Part shown: piece by piece, positions 8,264 through 17,290 of the stretch
How the letters are laid out: each line of letters starts with the position of its first letter
Numbering within the stretch: the stretch's first letter is position 1
NCBI RefSeq assembly: GCF_014191375.1
Contig: NZ_JACHWN010000001.1
Location: forward strand, 930,001 to 994,000
Length of the DNA: 64,000 nt
Source of the DNA: Mesorhizobium sp. RMAD-H1
GTDB taxonomy: Bacteria; Pseudomonadota; Alphaproteobacteria; Rhizobiales; Rhizobiaceae
Direction: 5' to 3'
The notes under the pieces: model-generated
The model's input: only the letters and a program-made list of their open reading frames with translations
What the model was told of the DNA's origin: nothing
The model's database searches: none
Program-made: the position numbers and the translations under genes

Positions 8264-10405
8264 TCACCGTTCATCGTGAAAATGATCGCGTATGGCGCGT
8301 GCCATGGCTTCCGATATCCCGTCCACCTGCATCAGATCCTCGACCGCGGCGCGGGAGATCGCTTTTGCGGTGCCGAACTGATGCAGCAGCGCCCGCTTCC
8401 GTGCCGGCCCGATCCCGGCGATTTCGTCGAGCGGGTTCTTGACCATCTCTTTCTTGCGCCGTGCGCGGTGGGTGCCGATGGCGAAGCGGTGGGCTTCGTC
8501 GCGCAGGCGCTGGATGAAATAGAGCACCGGGTCGCGCGGCGGAAGGGTGAAGGCGGGCTTGCCTTCAACGAAGAAGCGCTCGCGCCCCGCATCGCGGTCG
8601 ACGCCCTTGGCGATGCCGATGGAGGTGACGAGATGGCCGATGCCGAGTTCCGCCAGAATGCCGCGCACCGCGCCGACCTGTCCCTGGCCGCCGTCGATGA
8701 GGATCAGGTCCGGCCAGGCGGGGAAGGCTTCTCCTGCCAGATCGATGTCTTCCGTACTCTCCGGTTCGGTTGGATTCATCTGTGTCGGTAAACCGTGCTC
8801 CTTCACCAGCCGCGCGAAGCGGCGCTGGATCACCTCGCGCATCATGCCGAAATCGTCGCCGGGGGTGATGTCCTGCGAGCGGATGTTGAACTTGCGGTAC
8901 TGGTTCTTGACGAAGCCCTCCGGCCCCGCGACGATCATGCCGCCCACCGCATTGGTGCCCATGATGTGCGAGTTGTCGTAGACCTCGATGCGCCGCGGCA
9001 CGCGCGGCAGGCCGAAGGTCTCGGCAAGGCCCTTCAAGAGCCGCGCCTGCGACGAAGTTTCGGCGAGCCTGCGTCCCAGCGCCTCGCGCGCATTGGTATG
9101 GGCGTGCTCGACAAGGCTCTTCTTCTCCCCTCGCTGCGGCACGGTGACCTGCACCCGGTGCCCCGCCCGTGTCGAGAGCGCCTCGGCGAGCAGTTCCTGG
9201 TCCTCCACCGTTTCGGAAAGCAGCACCAGCCGGGGGCAGGGCTTGTCGTCATAGAATTGCGACAGGAACGCGCCCAGCACCTCCGCATTGCCGAGCGAGG
9301 CGTCCGCCCTGGGGAAATAGGCGCGGTTGCCCCAGTTCTGCCCGGTGCGGAAGAAGAACACCTGGATGCAGGTCATGCCGCCTTCCTGATGGATGGCGAA
9401 GACGTCGGCCTCTTCCACGGTCTGCGGGTTGATACCCTGATGGCTCTGCACATGCGACAGCGCGGAAAGGCGGTCGCGATAGACGGCGGCGCGCTCGAAA
9501 TCGAGCTCAGCCGACGCCTCGCGCATCGCCTGCGAAAGATGCTCCTTCACGCTCTGGCTCTTGCCGGAGAGGAAGGCCTTCGCCTCGCTGACGAGCCCGG
9601 CATAATCCGCATCGCTGATTTCGCCCGTGCAGGGGCCGGAGCAACGCTTGATCTGGTAGAGCAGGCAGGGGCGGGTGCGGATTTCGAACACCGAATCCGT
9701 GCAGGTGCGCAAAAGGAAGGCGCGTTGCAGCGCGTTGATGGTGCGGTCCACCGCCCCGGCGGAGGCGAAGGGACCGAAATAATCGCCCTTGCGCGAGCGC
9801 GCGCCGCGATGCTTGAAGATGCCGGGAGCGCGGTGATCCCCCGTCATCAGGATATAGGGAAACGACTTGTCGTCGCGCATCAGCACGTTGAAGCGCGGGC
9901 GCAGGCGCTTGATGAGGTTTGCTTCCAGCAGCAGCGCCTCGGTCTCCGTGCGCGTGACGACGAATTCCATCGTCGCCGTCTCGCGTACCATTCGCGCGAT
10001 GCGGTTGGTGTGGCCGTGGCCGCGGGCATAATTGGAGACGCGCTTCTTGAGGCTGCGCGCCTTGCCGACATAGAGCACGTCGCCCGCCGCATTGAACATG
10101 CGGTAGACGCCCGGCTTGTTGGGCAGGCGCTTGACGAAGGCGTCGATAATTTCCGCGCCGCTCAGGCCCGCGCGTTCTGCCTCGTCGGCGTCTTCCAGCG
10201 CCGAATCCCATTTGATCGCGTCGGTAAGGGCGGCCCCGCGGGTCTCGGGCGCTTCCTCCTCAAGCGCCTCGTCTTGCGTTTCCGTCTCGTCCATCAGGAA
10301 ACCGGCAACGTCATCCTGCTGGCCGGTATCGCCGGGAAAGCGCTGCTTTCCCTGGGGAAAACGCTGGTTTTCCCGGGGGAGTCCTGTTTTCTTGGAGCCG
10401 CTCAT
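8264..10405 (-). CDS. uvrC: Excinuclease ABC subunit C
   Basis: A 713-residue UvrC, somewhat longer than most. After a low-complexity N-terminal extension (~80 residues) come the GIY-YIG nuclease domain ([30 protein letters not shown]), the UVR domain ([20 protein letters not shown]), the RNase H-like C-terminal nuclease ([33 protein letters not shown]) and two helix-hairpin-helix motifs ([25 protein letters not shown]). It makes both incisions in nucleotide-excision repair. The ATG overlaps the stop of the SDR gene in an ATGA junction. Residues 9-25 are encoded by a palindromic repeat described separately. Confidence 0.96.
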   Translation of the reverse strand: MSGSKKTGLPRENQRFPQGKQRFPGDTGQQDDVAGFLMDETETQDEALEEEAPETRGAALTDAIKWDSALEDADEAERAGLSGAEIIDAFVKRLPNKPGVYRMFNAAGDVLYVGKARSLKKRVSNYARGHGHTNRIARMVRETATMEFVVTRTETEALLLEANLIKRLRPRFNVLMRDDKSFPYILMTGDHRAPGIFKHRGARSRKGDYFGPFASAGAVDRTINALQRAFLLRTCTDSVFEIRTRPCLLYQIKRCSGPCTGEISDADYAGLVSEAKAFLSGKSQSVKEHLSQAMREASAELDFERAAVYRDRLSALSHVQSHQGINPQTVEEADVFAIHQEGGMTCIQVFFFRTGQNWGNRAYFPRADASLGNAEVLGAFLSQFYDDKPCPRLVLLSETVEDQELLAEALSTRAGHRVQVTVPQRGEKKSLVEHAHTNAREALGRRLAETSSQARLLKGLAETFGLPRVPRRIEVYDNSHIMGTNAVGGMIVAGPEGFVKNQYRKFNIRSQDITPGDDFGMMREVIQRRFARLVKEHGLPTQMNPTEPESTEDIDLAGEAFPAWPDLILIDGGQGQVGAVRGILAELGIGHLVTSIGIAKGVDRDAGRERFFVEGKPAFTLPPRDPVLYFIQRLRDEAHRFAIGTHRARRKKEMVKNPLDEIAGIGPARKRALLHQFGTAKAISRAAVEDLMQVDGISEAMARAIRDHFHDER
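10334..10374. repeat. Two tandem palindromes inside the 5' end of uvrC
   Basis: Two adjacent hairpins, 10334-10352 (GGGAAAGC and GCTTTCCC) and 10355-10374 (GGGAAAAC and GTTTTCCC), share the GGGAAAn/nTTTCCC core. Read in the uvrC frame they give the repeated pattern [12 protein letters not shown]. The same core occurs as a larger palindrome at 27251-27280. Confidence 0.75.
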
Positions 10406-11187
10406 TCGGAAATTCCCAGGATATCCGGTGTCTGCCACGCCAGATGCTGGCCGCCATCGAGCGCGAGCATCTGACCGGTCACTGATTTCATCTCCCAGAG
10501 ATAGCGAATTGTAAGGCCGAATTCAGCAAGGGCAGGACCTTTCTTCAGTGGTATCGCCTCGACCTGCCGCTGGAAATCGTGCGGATCCTGCCGTTCGCTC
10601 GGCAATGTCGGTCCCGGGCCGATGGCATTGACGCGGATGCGGGGGCTAAGCGCCTGCGCCAGCGTGCGGGTTGCGGTCCACAGCGCCGATTTCGACAGCG
10701 TATAGGAGAAGAACAGCGGATTGGTCTTCCAGACGCGCTGATCGATGATGTTGACGATCAGCCCGTCATCGTCCGGGGGCAGGGCGGCCGCCATGCTCTC
10801 GGCCAGAAAGACCGGCGCCTTCAGATGCAGGGCGAAATGCCTTTCCCATTTGTCGTCGTCGAGATTGCCCACATGGTCCTCGACGAAGATGGAGGCATTG
10901 TTGACAAGCAGCCGGACAGGGCCGAGCTTCGCTTGCGCTTGCCCGATCAGGCCGCGCACGGCTCGGCTATCGCAGAGATCCGCCTGAACCACCGCCGCCC
11001 GGCCGCCCTTCGCCTCGATCGACGCCGCAAGCGCCTCGCCTTCGGCCACGGAACCGTTGCAGTGGATCGCCACCGCAAAGCCGTGTGCCGCCAGGTCCTC
11101 GACAATGGCCTTGCCGATTCGCCTGGCCCCGCCGGTGACCAGGGCCACGGCTGGCAAAGCGGAAGCGGCCGGTATTTCAGAGTTCAC
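10402..11187 (-). CDS. SDR family oxidoreductase, pteridine-reductase-like
   Basis: A 261-residue short-chain dehydrogenase/reductase. The cofactor motif reads [12 protein letters not shown], where the RR after TGG is typical of NADPH-dependent pteridine reductases/FolM-like proteins. LLVNNASIF and the catalytic YTLSKSAL (Tyr-x3-Lys) follow, and it ends DGGQHLAW. This suggests reduction of dihydrobiopterin or dihydrofolate-type substrates, but the substrate is inferred. Its stop overlaps the uvrC start by four bases, so uvrC is probably translated from the same mRNA. Confidence 0.85.
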   Translation of the reverse strand: MNSEIPAASALPAVALVTGGARRIGKAIVEDLAAHGFAVAIHCNGSVAEGEALAASIEAKGGRAAVVQADLCDSRAVRGLIGQAQAKLGPVRLLVNNASIFVEDHVGNLDDDKWERHFALHLKAPVFLAESMAAALPPDDDGLIVNIIDQRVWKTNPLFFSYTLSKSALWTATRTLAQALSPRIRVNAIGPGPTLPSERQDPHDFQRQVEAIPLKKGPALAEFGLTIRYLWEMKSVTGQMLALDGGQHLAWQTPDILGISE

Positions 11188-11544
11188 GGTAAACGATTCC
11201 TTTCTTGCTTGATGGCTCCCCGTGATGCCACCGCGCGAGGCAAAATGCAGCCGGGATCAGCGGGAAAAATCGGTATTCGCCCCAAGAATGCTGACAAAAA
11301 GGCGCTTGAACCTTTTCTTCTAGGCCATTGATCTTTCATATAGGTCGCTGCCTCCCATGTTGCCATATTGCAACATCACAATTCTGCCATCTTATCGACA
11401 GGTTCTCTCCACGGAAGCGCACATGTCGCGCCGCAATTAGCCACGATGTTCCGCCCCGTAACAGCGCGTTTTCGGCGAGGCCCACACCCTCTCTCCCAAG
11501 TCTGGAAAACGCGTCCGATAGTAAAAAAAGTAAGGAGAATGCGC
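11188..11544. other. Divergent intergenic region upstream of the outer-membrane protein gene
   Basis: About 357 bases between the divergent SDR and outer-membrane protein genes, more AT-rich than the flanks. It should hold both promoters. The main visible structure is the inverted repeat at 11357-11376. An AAGGAG Shine-Dalgarno lies at 11533-11538. No convincing gene is seen. Confidence 0.6.
11357..11376. promoter_or_regulatory. Inverted repeat, candidate operator
   Basis: Perfect 7-bp arms ATGTTGC and GCAACAT flank a six-base AT-rich spacer (CATATT), about 170 bases before the start of the outer-membrane protein gene. The half-site and spacer geometry suits a dimeric helix-turn-helix regulator. 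The regulator is unknown. Confidence 0.4.
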
Positions 11545-12189
11545 ATGCGCACTCTTAAGACAATCTTCCTCGCTACGGCTGCGCTGACGGCGCTTTCCAT
11601 TTCTGCAATGGCTGCTGACGCTATCATCGAACAGCCGCCGGAACCCGCCGCTCCGGTCGAAGTGGCTCCGCAATATACCTGGGCGGGTGGCTACACCGGT
11701 CTTTATGGTGGCTACAGCTGGGGCAAGTTCGACACCGACGCCGTCGGCGAGATCAAGGACAACGCTCCCAAGCTCGGCGCCTATGCCGGCTGGAACTTCC
11801 AGCAGGACAACTTCGTCTACGGTGTTGAAGGCGATGCAGGCTACTCCTGGCTGAAGGAAGAAAAGCTTGGTCTCGAAGCCAAGCAGGGCTTCGAAGGCTC
11901 GCTGCGTGCCCGTCTCGGCTACGCCATGGACCCGGCCCTTCTCTACGTCACGGGCGGTGTCGCCGGCGCGAAGATCGAGCTGGATGATGGCGTCAACAAG
12001 GAAGACAAGTTCCGCGCTGGCTGGACCGTCGGTGCAGGCGCCGAAGCCTTCATCACGCAGAACATCATCGGCCGCGTCGAATATCGCTACACCGATTTCG
12101 GCGACAAGGACTATGATCTGGGTGCAAGCACGGTCTCTTCCGACCTGAAGACCCACGATATCCGTCTGGGTGTCGGCTACAAGTTCTGA
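11545..12189 (+). CDS. Outer-membrane beta-barrel protein (Omp25/31 type)
   Basis: A 214-residue porin-like surface protein. A signal peptide ([20 protein letters not shown]...AMAADA) is followed by an eight-strand barrel pattern: [69 protein letters not shown] and the terminal IRLGVGYKF ending in the aromatic residue needed for barrel insertion. It resembles Brucella Omp25/Omp31 and rhizobial RopB-like proteins. The ATG at 11545 is chosen because AAGGAG lies seven bases upstream; the ATG at 11539 is too close to it. An intrinsic terminator follows. Confidence 0.92.
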   Translation: MRTLKTIFLATAALTALSISAMAADAIIEQPPEPAAPVEVAPQYTWAGGYTGLYGGYSWGKFDTDAVGEIKDNAPKLGAYAGWNFQQDNFVYGVEGDAGYSWLKEEKLGLEAKQGFEGSLRARLGYAMDPALLYVTGGVAGAKIELDDGVNKEDKFRAGWTVGAGAEAFITQNIIGRVEYRYTDFGDKDYDLGASTVSSDLKTHDIRLGVGYKF

Positions 12190-12212
12190 TCCTTCCCAAG
12201 GACCGAACACGG

Positions 12213-12240
12213 AAAAGCCGGGCGAAAGCCCGGCTTTTTT
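12213..12240 (+). terminator. Intrinsic terminator after the outer-membrane protein gene
   Basis: AAAAGCCGGGC and GCCCGGCTTTT arms with a GAAA tetraloop, ending in a run of six T, start 23 bases after the stop codon. Confidence 0.9.
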
Positions 12241-12328
12241 GTTGTCGATGGAATCCGGCGCTAGCGCGGGTCCATGTTTTGATGGATTCGGTATACCGCT
12301 TCTGAGCCGTCTTTGCTGTGGCGATGTC

Positions 12329-12449
12329 GAGGCATGGATTCCAGTGACAAGCACTGGAATGACGAGGTGGAGAGGTTTTCTCCCTGGACATCAGCCGCCG
12401 ACAACAAAACTTCCGTCATTCCAGTGCTTGTCACTGGAATCCATGCCTC
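12329..12449. repeat. REP-like paired palindromic element, copy 1
   Basis: Two 36-base arms (12329-12364 and 12414-12449) are perfect reverse complements across a 49-base spacer. Each arm also carries its own hairpin (ATTCCAGTG, five-base loop, CACTGGAAT). This is the architecture of bacterial paired REP elements. A second, slightly degraded pair is at 24083-24254. Confidence 0.88.
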
Positions 12450-12596
12450 AACGGTGGCCGTAGTCACTCCATGCGAATATCGATCGTCACTGTTTCCAGC
12501 TGACCGTGAAAGGCGCAGCGCTTTATCATCCCCTCTGGCCGGTAGGCCAAGGAAGATATTGCAAGCGTCGTCGCCTCTACCTGAATGCAGGGCGCC

Positions 12597-13193
12597 CTAT
12601 TTCGGCAGCATCGCCGCCAGTTCGGGATGGAGCTCGCCGAAACGCTTGAGCCAGCGCTTCAGCTTCGGCCGGCCTTTCTCCCATTGCCCCTCGAAGCGCA
12701 GGCTGAGGTAGCCGAGTGCTGCCGCAAGCGCGATATGGCCGGCATTAAGCTTGGCGCTGACGCGCGGCGGCGCTTCGTTGAGAAGATCAAGCGCCCGCAC
12801 GGCCTTGCGCCACTGCAGGTCAAGCCAGGGCTGATGGATCTTTTCCGGCGGGTGGAAGCGGCGCTCATAGACATGGGCGAGCAGGGCGTCGCACAGGCCG
12901 TCGGCCAGCGATTCCAGCCTTTCGGCATCAAGCCGCTTTTCGGCATTGCGCGGGAAAAGCTTGTTGCCGGAGATACGGTTCAGATATTGAGTGATGACGC
13001 GGCTGTCGAAGACCGTCTTGCCGTCATCGGTGATCAATGTCGGGATCTTGCCGAGCGGATTGGCTGAAACCAGGATCTCCGGCTCTTCATTGGTGTTGAC
13101 GGCCACCGCCTCGACGGGGATGCCCGCATAATGCGCGGCCATCAGCACCTTGGCACTGTAGGGCGAGGCGGATGCATAGAGAATTTTTGTCAT
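12597..13193 (-). CDS. Glutathione S-transferase family protein
   Basis: A 198-residue GST. The N-terminal domain reads MTKILYASASPYSAKVLMAA, with the serine of ASPYS at the usual catalytic position and the cis-proline segment GKIPTLITDDGKTVFDSRVI. The C-terminal helical domain contains AALGYLSLRFEGQW. The ATG at 13193 has GGAG about ten bases upstream; longer upstream extensions are not family-like. The gene stands alone between a REP element and RNase T2. The substrate is unknown. Confidence 0.88.
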   Translation of the reverse strand: MTKILYASASPYSAKVLMAAHYAGIPVEAVAVNTNEEPEILVSANPLGKIPTLITDDGKTVFDSRVITQYLNRISGNKLFPRNAEKRLDAERLESLADGLCDALLAHVYERRFHPPEKIHQPWLDLQWRKAVRALDLLNEAPPRVSAKLNAGHIALAAALGYLSLRFEGQWEKGRPKLKRWLKRFGELHPELAAMLPK

Positions 13194-13296
13194 GAAACCG
13201 GAAACTCCTGCAAAATCTTTGAATGGGACGACGCTATTTTCCGGTGCAGGGCTGCGCAAGCGCCAATTCCCGTCATCCCCTTGTTCGAAGGAGCCG

Positions 13297-14061
13297 TCAG
13301 CGTACGGGAGGCATGGTGACCGAGCGGCGGCGGCAGGCATCGGCATCGACCTCGCCGCAATTGCGGAACTGTAGATCCTTCGTCATGCAGATGCGCACGT
13401 CCTGCAGATATCCGTCCTCGCATGTAACGGCGATCCCGCCCGTCGGAAGACCCGGATTGGCCTCAACAAAGGCCTTCTCGACCAGCATCGGGTCGATATC
13501 GCGGCTCGCAGTGACGTTGCGGAAGCTCGCCGGAATGGAGACCGCTTCATAGGCGCGCCGCAGCGTCGAGAAATAGTCGGATTGTGAAAGCCCGGTGCAG
13601 CTCCCATGCTTGCGCCATTCATGCACGATCAGCCCCGTCGAAGGCATGATGTCGCGCATGCTCGAAACGAGCGCGTGAGGCACATAGCGGTCGCTGATCG
13701 CGCAATCCTGCGGATAGCCGCTTTCATATTGCGGCCACAGGCCATGCGCGACGAAGGAATAGGGTCGGCCGGACGCGCATTGCTGCCGGTCGGCGCGCGC
13801 GCCTTCCGTGGCGCAGTAGCTCGGCGACCAGGAAAGCGAAAGCACGTAGAAATCGAAGCCTTGCCCCTGCGGCGGCTGCGTTTCGTCCGTTTCGGTAGAG
13901 GTGCTGGGCCTGCTGTCTTGATTCGCCCCGCTTTCGTGGGAAGGAAAATTCCCTCCGCTCACCTGGGGGAGGGAATTTGGCCGGTTGCCGTCAAGAAACG
14001 AATATAGGAACCAGACGATGGCGGCCAGAAGCGCCAGAATCCAAAAGCTTCGCCCCTGCAT
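13297..14061 (-). CDS. Ribonuclease T2 family protein, membrane-anchored or exported
   Basis: A 254-residue protein with an N-terminal hydrophobic segment (WILALLAAIVWFLYSFL) and a polar low-complexity linker to residue ~68. Both RNase T2 active-site motifs are present: CAS I FVAHGLWPQY (His106) and CAS II HEWRKHGSC (His147, Glu148, His152). Paired cysteines fit a disulfide-bonded periplasmic fold. Such enzymes cut RNA with 2',3'-cyclic intermediates and may scavenge nucleotides. The next gene downstream on the same strand's 5' side, at 14089, is also exported, with only ~27 bases between, so they may be co-transcribed. Confidence 0.93.
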   Translation of the reverse strand: MQGRSFWILALLAAIVWFLYSFLDGNRPNSLPQVSGGNFPSHESGANQDSRPSTSTETDETQPPQGQGFDFYVLSLSWSPSYCATEGARADRQQCASGRPYSFVAHGLWPQYESGYPQDCAISDRYVPHALVSSMRDIMPSTGLIVHEWRKHGSCTGLSQSDYFSTLRRAYEAVSIPASFRNVTASRDIDPMLVEKAFVEANPGLPTGGIAVTCEDGYLQDVRICMTKDLQFRNCGEVDADACRRRSVTMPPVR

Positions 14062-14088
14062 GCTGCCCTGATGCCCCCCGTGTCCGGC

Positions 14089-14562
14089 TCAGCGCAGGAC
14101 GCGGCAGCCGCTGTCATAGACGTTCCAGCGGTCGAAGCCGGAGACGCAGAATTCGACATTGTCGCCGATCGAGGCGAAGCCCTGGCCTTCCTCGACGAGA
14201 TACCAGACGGGCCGCTGCTCGCCGTCTGAGAGGACGGCCGTTGCGCCGCAATAATGCCGGGTGATCTCCGAGGGGCGCTGCGCCGGCTCGAACCGCTTCT
14301 GATGGACATCGCTGAAGGCCGAGATTTCGACCATCGGCAGATTGGGAACATGGGTCACCTGATGGCTGAAGCGCGAGACGATGGTCTTCAGCACGCGCTG
14401 GTCGCCGCAGATGCCGCCGGTATCGACATAGGCATCGGGCGCGCTGGCCAGAAAATCGGCGGCCCGAGAAGGCGCGGCGGAAAGCCCCCCGACGGAGAGG
14501 ATGGTCGACAGAGCAAGTGCGGCAGAGGCAAGCATATGGCTGAACTGTCCGAGGCGCTTCAT
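14089..14562 (-). CDS. Exported protein of unknown function
   Basis: A 157-residue protein with a clear signal peptide (MKRLGQFSHMLASAALALST...SRAADF). The mature part has four cysteines (in GGICGDQRV, RHYCGATAV, VEFCVSG and DSGCRVLR), likely two disulfides, and phrases such as RPVWYLVEEGQGFASIGDNV seen in small conserved alphaproteobacterial secreted proteins. I do not recognise a named family. Closely spaced upstream of the RNase T2 gene, it may act with it in the periplasm. Confidence 0.75.
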   Translation of the reverse strand: MKRLGQFSHMLASAALALSTILSVGGLSAAPSRAADFLASAPDAYVDTGGICGDQRVLKTIVSRFSHQVTHVPNLPMVEISAFSDVHQKRFEPAQRPSEITRHYCGATAVLSDGEQRPVWYLVEEGQGFASIGDNVEFCVSGFDRWNVYDSGCRVLR

Positions 14563-14618
14563 TGTATAAATCCTATCCCGTAAATATAAGCGCAATGTCG
14601 GCCAGAGACCGGCTTCGG

Positions 14619-15491
14619 TCAAGTCGCAACATGCTCTCTGCTGACCCACTCTATCGTGAACGATGCGCCCTTTGCTTCGGCGAGCAGCTCTGTGAGGCAG
14701 GGAAGCAACAGTTTCATCTCGTCTTCCAGCGTATAGGGCGGGTTGACGACGATCATGCCGCTGCCGTCGAGCCGGGGTTCGGGGGAGGCGGCGCGAATCG
14801 CCAGCTCCAGCCGCAATATCTTCGGGATGCCCGTTTCGTGGAGCCTTGAGGCGAAGCGCTTGACCTCCTGCCGGTCCTTGACCGGATACCACAGAGCATA
14901 GGTTCCGCCGGGGAAGCGCTTGTGGCCCTTGACGAGGCCGTCGACCAGCCGGTCGAACTCGCCGGCCTTCTCGAAGGGTGGATCGACGAGCACGAGCCCG
15001 CGCTTCTCCTTCGGCGGCAGATGAGCGCCGAGCGCCAGCCAGCCGTCGAGATGGATGACGCGGACCTGATGATCGCCGGCGAAGAGCGCCGAAAGCGTTC
15101 GCGCGTCCTCGGGGTGCAGTTCGATGGCGGACAGGCGGTCCTGCTTGCGCATGAGGCTGCGCGCCAGAAGCGGCGAGCCGGGATAGGTCTTCAGGGCACC
15201 ATCGGGATTTTCCGCGCGGATGACATCAAGATAAGGGGCGAGCAGCGCGCCCGCATCAGGCGGCATGGCCCCGGTGGACGCCGCTTCGAGCAGGCGGGCG
15301 ATTCCCTGTTTCCATTCGGCGGTCTTGCCGGCTTCCGTTCCCTCGAGATCGTAGCGGCCGATGCCGGCATGGGTGTCGATCACCCGGAAGGCCTGTTCCT
15401 TGCGCTTGAGATATTCGACGATGCGGGCAAGCACGACGTGCTTGAAGACATCGGCGAAATTCCCGGCATGGTAGGCGTGGCGATAGTTCAT
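14619..15491 (-). CDS. rlmJ: 23S rRNA (adenine(2030)-N6)-methyltransferase RlmJ
   Basis: A 290-residue methyltransferase. The N-terminus MNYRHAYHAGNFADVFKHVV is characteristic of RlmJ. Motif I (RVIDTHAGIGRYDL) and motif IV (GLVLVDPPFEKAGEF, the DPPF of N6-adenine methyltransferases) are intact. It methylates A2030 of 23S rRNA. The ATG at 15491 starts exactly at the family N-terminus; no strong Shine-Dalgarno is visible. Confidence 0.95.
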   Translation of the reverse strand: MNYRHAYHAGNFADVFKHVVLARIVEYLKRKEQAFRVIDTHAGIGRYDLEGTEAGKTAEWKQGIARLLEAASTGAMPPDAGALLAPYLDVIRAENPDGALKTYPGSPLLARSLMRKQDRLSAIELHPEDARTLSALFAGDHQVRVIHLDGWLALGAHLPPKEKRGLVLVDPPFEKAGEFDRLVDGLVKGHKRFPGGTYALWYPVKDRQEVKRFASRLHETGIPKILRLELAIRAASPEPRLDGSGMIVVNPPYTLEDEMKLLLPCLTELLAEAKGASFTIEWVSREHVAT

Positions 15492-15534
15492 GCTGCAGCC
15501 AATTCCACGCCTGCACGGGAACTGCAAGGTTTTT

Positions 15535-15963
15535 TCAGTGTTGCTGTGCGTCCCATGGGTTGAGGAGCGCCACGCCGGTGGGCTTAAAATCAGCGACGTT
15601 TCGGGTGATAATCGTCATACCATGTACGAGCGCGGTTGCAGCGATGTAAGCATCTCGTTCCGGTCGAGGATCTGGCACGTGGAGCCGTGCGCAGCGAAAC
15701 GCGATAGCCATATCGATCGGTAGGGTGCGCTTCAAGAATTCGGGAATGACATAATCGTTCATCCAAATGCGTAGCAGAGCGCCTTGCGTAGGGTCGCGCC
15801 GTTCCTTCCGCAAAATTCCTAAATCCAGTTCCATAAGCGTGACGGCGGAAATGTAAAAATTTGCGCTATCCTTGCTGGATAGCCAAGCCACAACATTGGG
15901 ATTTGCCTTTCCCGCACCTGCCTTGCGAAGTTCGGAAAGAACATTCGTATCGAGCAGGTACAT
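15535..15963 (-). CDS. vapC: Type II toxin, VapC-type PIN-domain ribonuclease
   Basis: A 142-residue PIN-domain protein. The expected acidic residues are present: YLLDTNVLSELRK, SAVTLMELDLGI, and ERDAYIAATALVHGMTIITR followed by NVADF. VapC toxins cleave tRNA or rRNA with Mg2+. The ATG overlaps the antitoxin stop by one base (TGATG), giving translational coupling. Its catalytic set looks complete, unlike the second VapC at 19729. Confidence 0.92.
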   Translation of the reverse strand: MYLLDTNVLSELRKAGAGKANPNVVAWLSSKDSANFYISAVTLMELDLGILRKERRDPTQGALLRIWMNDYVIPEFLKRTLPIDMAIAFRCARLHVPDPRPERDAYIAATALVHGMTIITRNVADFKPTGVALLNPWDAQQH

Positions 15964-16217
15964 CAGTCAAAATCCGCCGGGCGTGGCATGCCCCCAAAGC
16001 GAGGAATCTCAAGCTCGATATCCTCAAGTCCAGGCATCGCCAGAGCATCGACGATGCTGCGGCGCTGCTTCGTCAATTGCTGATATTCCTCAATGCTTAG
16101 AAGCACGTGCGAGGGCTTGCCACGGTCCGTGATGAAGACGGGACCGTGCTTCGCCGCCTTTTTCGCGCGGGTGACATCCTGGTTCAGTTCGCGGCTCGAT
16201 ATGGTCGTGATCGACAT
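15963..16217 (-). CDS. Antitoxin, Phd/YefM family
   Basis: An 84-residue protein starting MSITTISSRELNQDVTRAKK with GPVFITDRGKPSHVLLSIEEYQ, the standard Phd/YefM N-terminal dimer and DNA-binding fold. The C-terminal part (IELEIPRFGGMPRPADFD) should wrap the PIN toxin. AGGAGA precedes the ATG at 16217. It likely autoregulates the pair together with the toxin. Confidence 0.92.
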   Translation of the reverse strand: MSITTISSRELNQDVTRAKKAAKHGPVFITDRGKPSHVLLSIEEYQQLTKQRRSIVDALAMPGLEDIELEIPRFGGMPRPADFD

Positions 16218-16350
16218 GGCAATATCTCCTGTCTGCAATATGTAGTGATGTTCCTATTTTTGCAAGTAGGCGCCCCCCATTCCTCCACCACGCCGCTGCT
16301 GATAGGGTGGAGCCTGCAAAATCTCGCCTCTGATTCCGGTGTTCCCGCCC

Positions 16351-17196
16351 ATGTCCGGCACGGTTGTCCTCATCGTCCTCCTGGGCGCTTTTCTCCATGC
16401 AAGCTGGAATGCCGTCGTCAAATCGAACGGCGACAAATTCCTCAACGCCGTCATCGTCGTCGGCGCAGCCGGGCTGATCGCCGCGCTCGTTCTGCCTTTC
16501 CTGCCGGCGCCTGACCGGTCGAGCTGGCCGTTCCTCGCCACGTCCATGGTGCTCCAGGTGCTTTATATCTGCCTGGTGGCCGCCGCCTATGAGGGCGGCG
16601 ACATGAGCCAGGCCTATCCGATCATGCGCGGCACGCCGCCGCTTCTGGTGGCGCTTGTCAGCGGTCCGCTGATCGGCGAGGTGCTGCCCTTCGCGCGCTG
16701 GGTCGGCATCGCTTTCATCTCGGGTGGCGTGCTCGCTCTCGCCTTCGAGGCGCGGCGGAGGGCGGCCAATAGCAATGGACGCACCACGGCGATTGCCCTC
16801 GTCAACGCCGTCTTCATCGCCGCCAATACGCTGGTGGACGGCATCGGCGTGCGCAAGTCCGGCGCGCCCGCCTCCTATACGATGTGGGTCTTCCTGCTCA
16901 ATGCGATTCCCCTGGTCCTCTGGACGTTTGCCATGCATCGCGAGCGGATCTGGCCGCATCTTAGGAGCCGGTTGCACCTGGCTGTCATCGGCGGCGTCGG
17001 CACGCTCGGCTCCTACGGGCTGGCGCTCTGGGCAATGACCATGGCGCCTGTCGCCGTGGTCGCGGCGCTGCGCGAGACCTCGATCCTTTTCGCTATCCTC
17101 ATTTCGGCGTTTTTCCTGAAAGAGCGCATCGGCTGGCAGCGCGCCGTTGCAGCGCTGCTGATCGTCGCGGGAGTCGCCATCATCCGGCTAAGCTGA
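16351..17196 (+). CDS. EamA/DMT-superfamily transporter
   Basis: A 281-residue protein with about ten hydrophobic segments in two homologous halves, the EamA layout. Visible features: HASWNAVVKSNGDKFLNAVI near the start, MSQAYPIMRGTPPLLVAL in the first half, and FFLKERIGWQRAVAALLIVA in the second. It likely moves a small metabolite across the inner membrane; the direction and substrate cannot be told. The ATG at 16351 is preferred to a GTG at 16339. Confidence 0.88.
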   Translation: MSGTVVLIVLLGAFLHASWNAVVKSNGDKFLNAVIVVGAAGLIAALVLPFLPAPDRSSWPFLATSMVLQVLYICLVAAAYEGGDMSQAYPIMRGTPPLLVALVSGPLIGEVLPFARWVGIAFISGGVLALAFEARRRAANSNGRTTAIALVNAVFIAANTLVDGIGVRKSGAPASYTMWVFLLNAIPLVLWTFAMHRERIWPHLRSRLHLAVIGGVGTLGSYGLALWAMTMAPVAVVAALRETSILFAILISAFFLKERIGWQRAVAALLIVAGVAIIRLS

Positions 17197-17262
17197 TCCC
17201 AAAATTTGAAGACTTCTGGATAAGACCAGCGGTTAAAAACCTGCTTAGAATCATTTTGAGGT
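17193..17262. repeat. Diverged rhizobial palindromic-repeat-like segment, copy 1
   Basis: Just after the EamA stop, the sequence GATCCC, then TTGAAGACTT, GGATAAGACCAGCGG and TTAGAATCATTTTGAGG aligns with the segment at 59902-59999, which reads GATCCC, TTGAAGACTT, GGAGACGATCATGCGG and TTTAGAGCAGG. They look like two decayed copies of one intergenic repeat family. Confidence 0.55.
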
Positions 17263-17290
17263 GAGGCCGGGCTTGCGCTAAGGATAGGCC

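Larger units (their letters stand above)
12190..12596. other. Intergenic region carrying a paired REP-like element
   Basis: About 400 bases between the outer-membrane protein and GST genes. It holds the terminator at 12213-12240 and the inverted repeat pair at 12329-12449. The rest (12450-12596) shows no recognised gene. Short open frames across the repeat come from its sequence and are not genes. Confidence 0.65.

Noticed and set aside
12313-12467. Short frames translating to VTGIHAS and QCLSLESMP-like phrases
   Set aside because: These are translations of the REP pair in different frames and recur at 24083-24254, not proteins.
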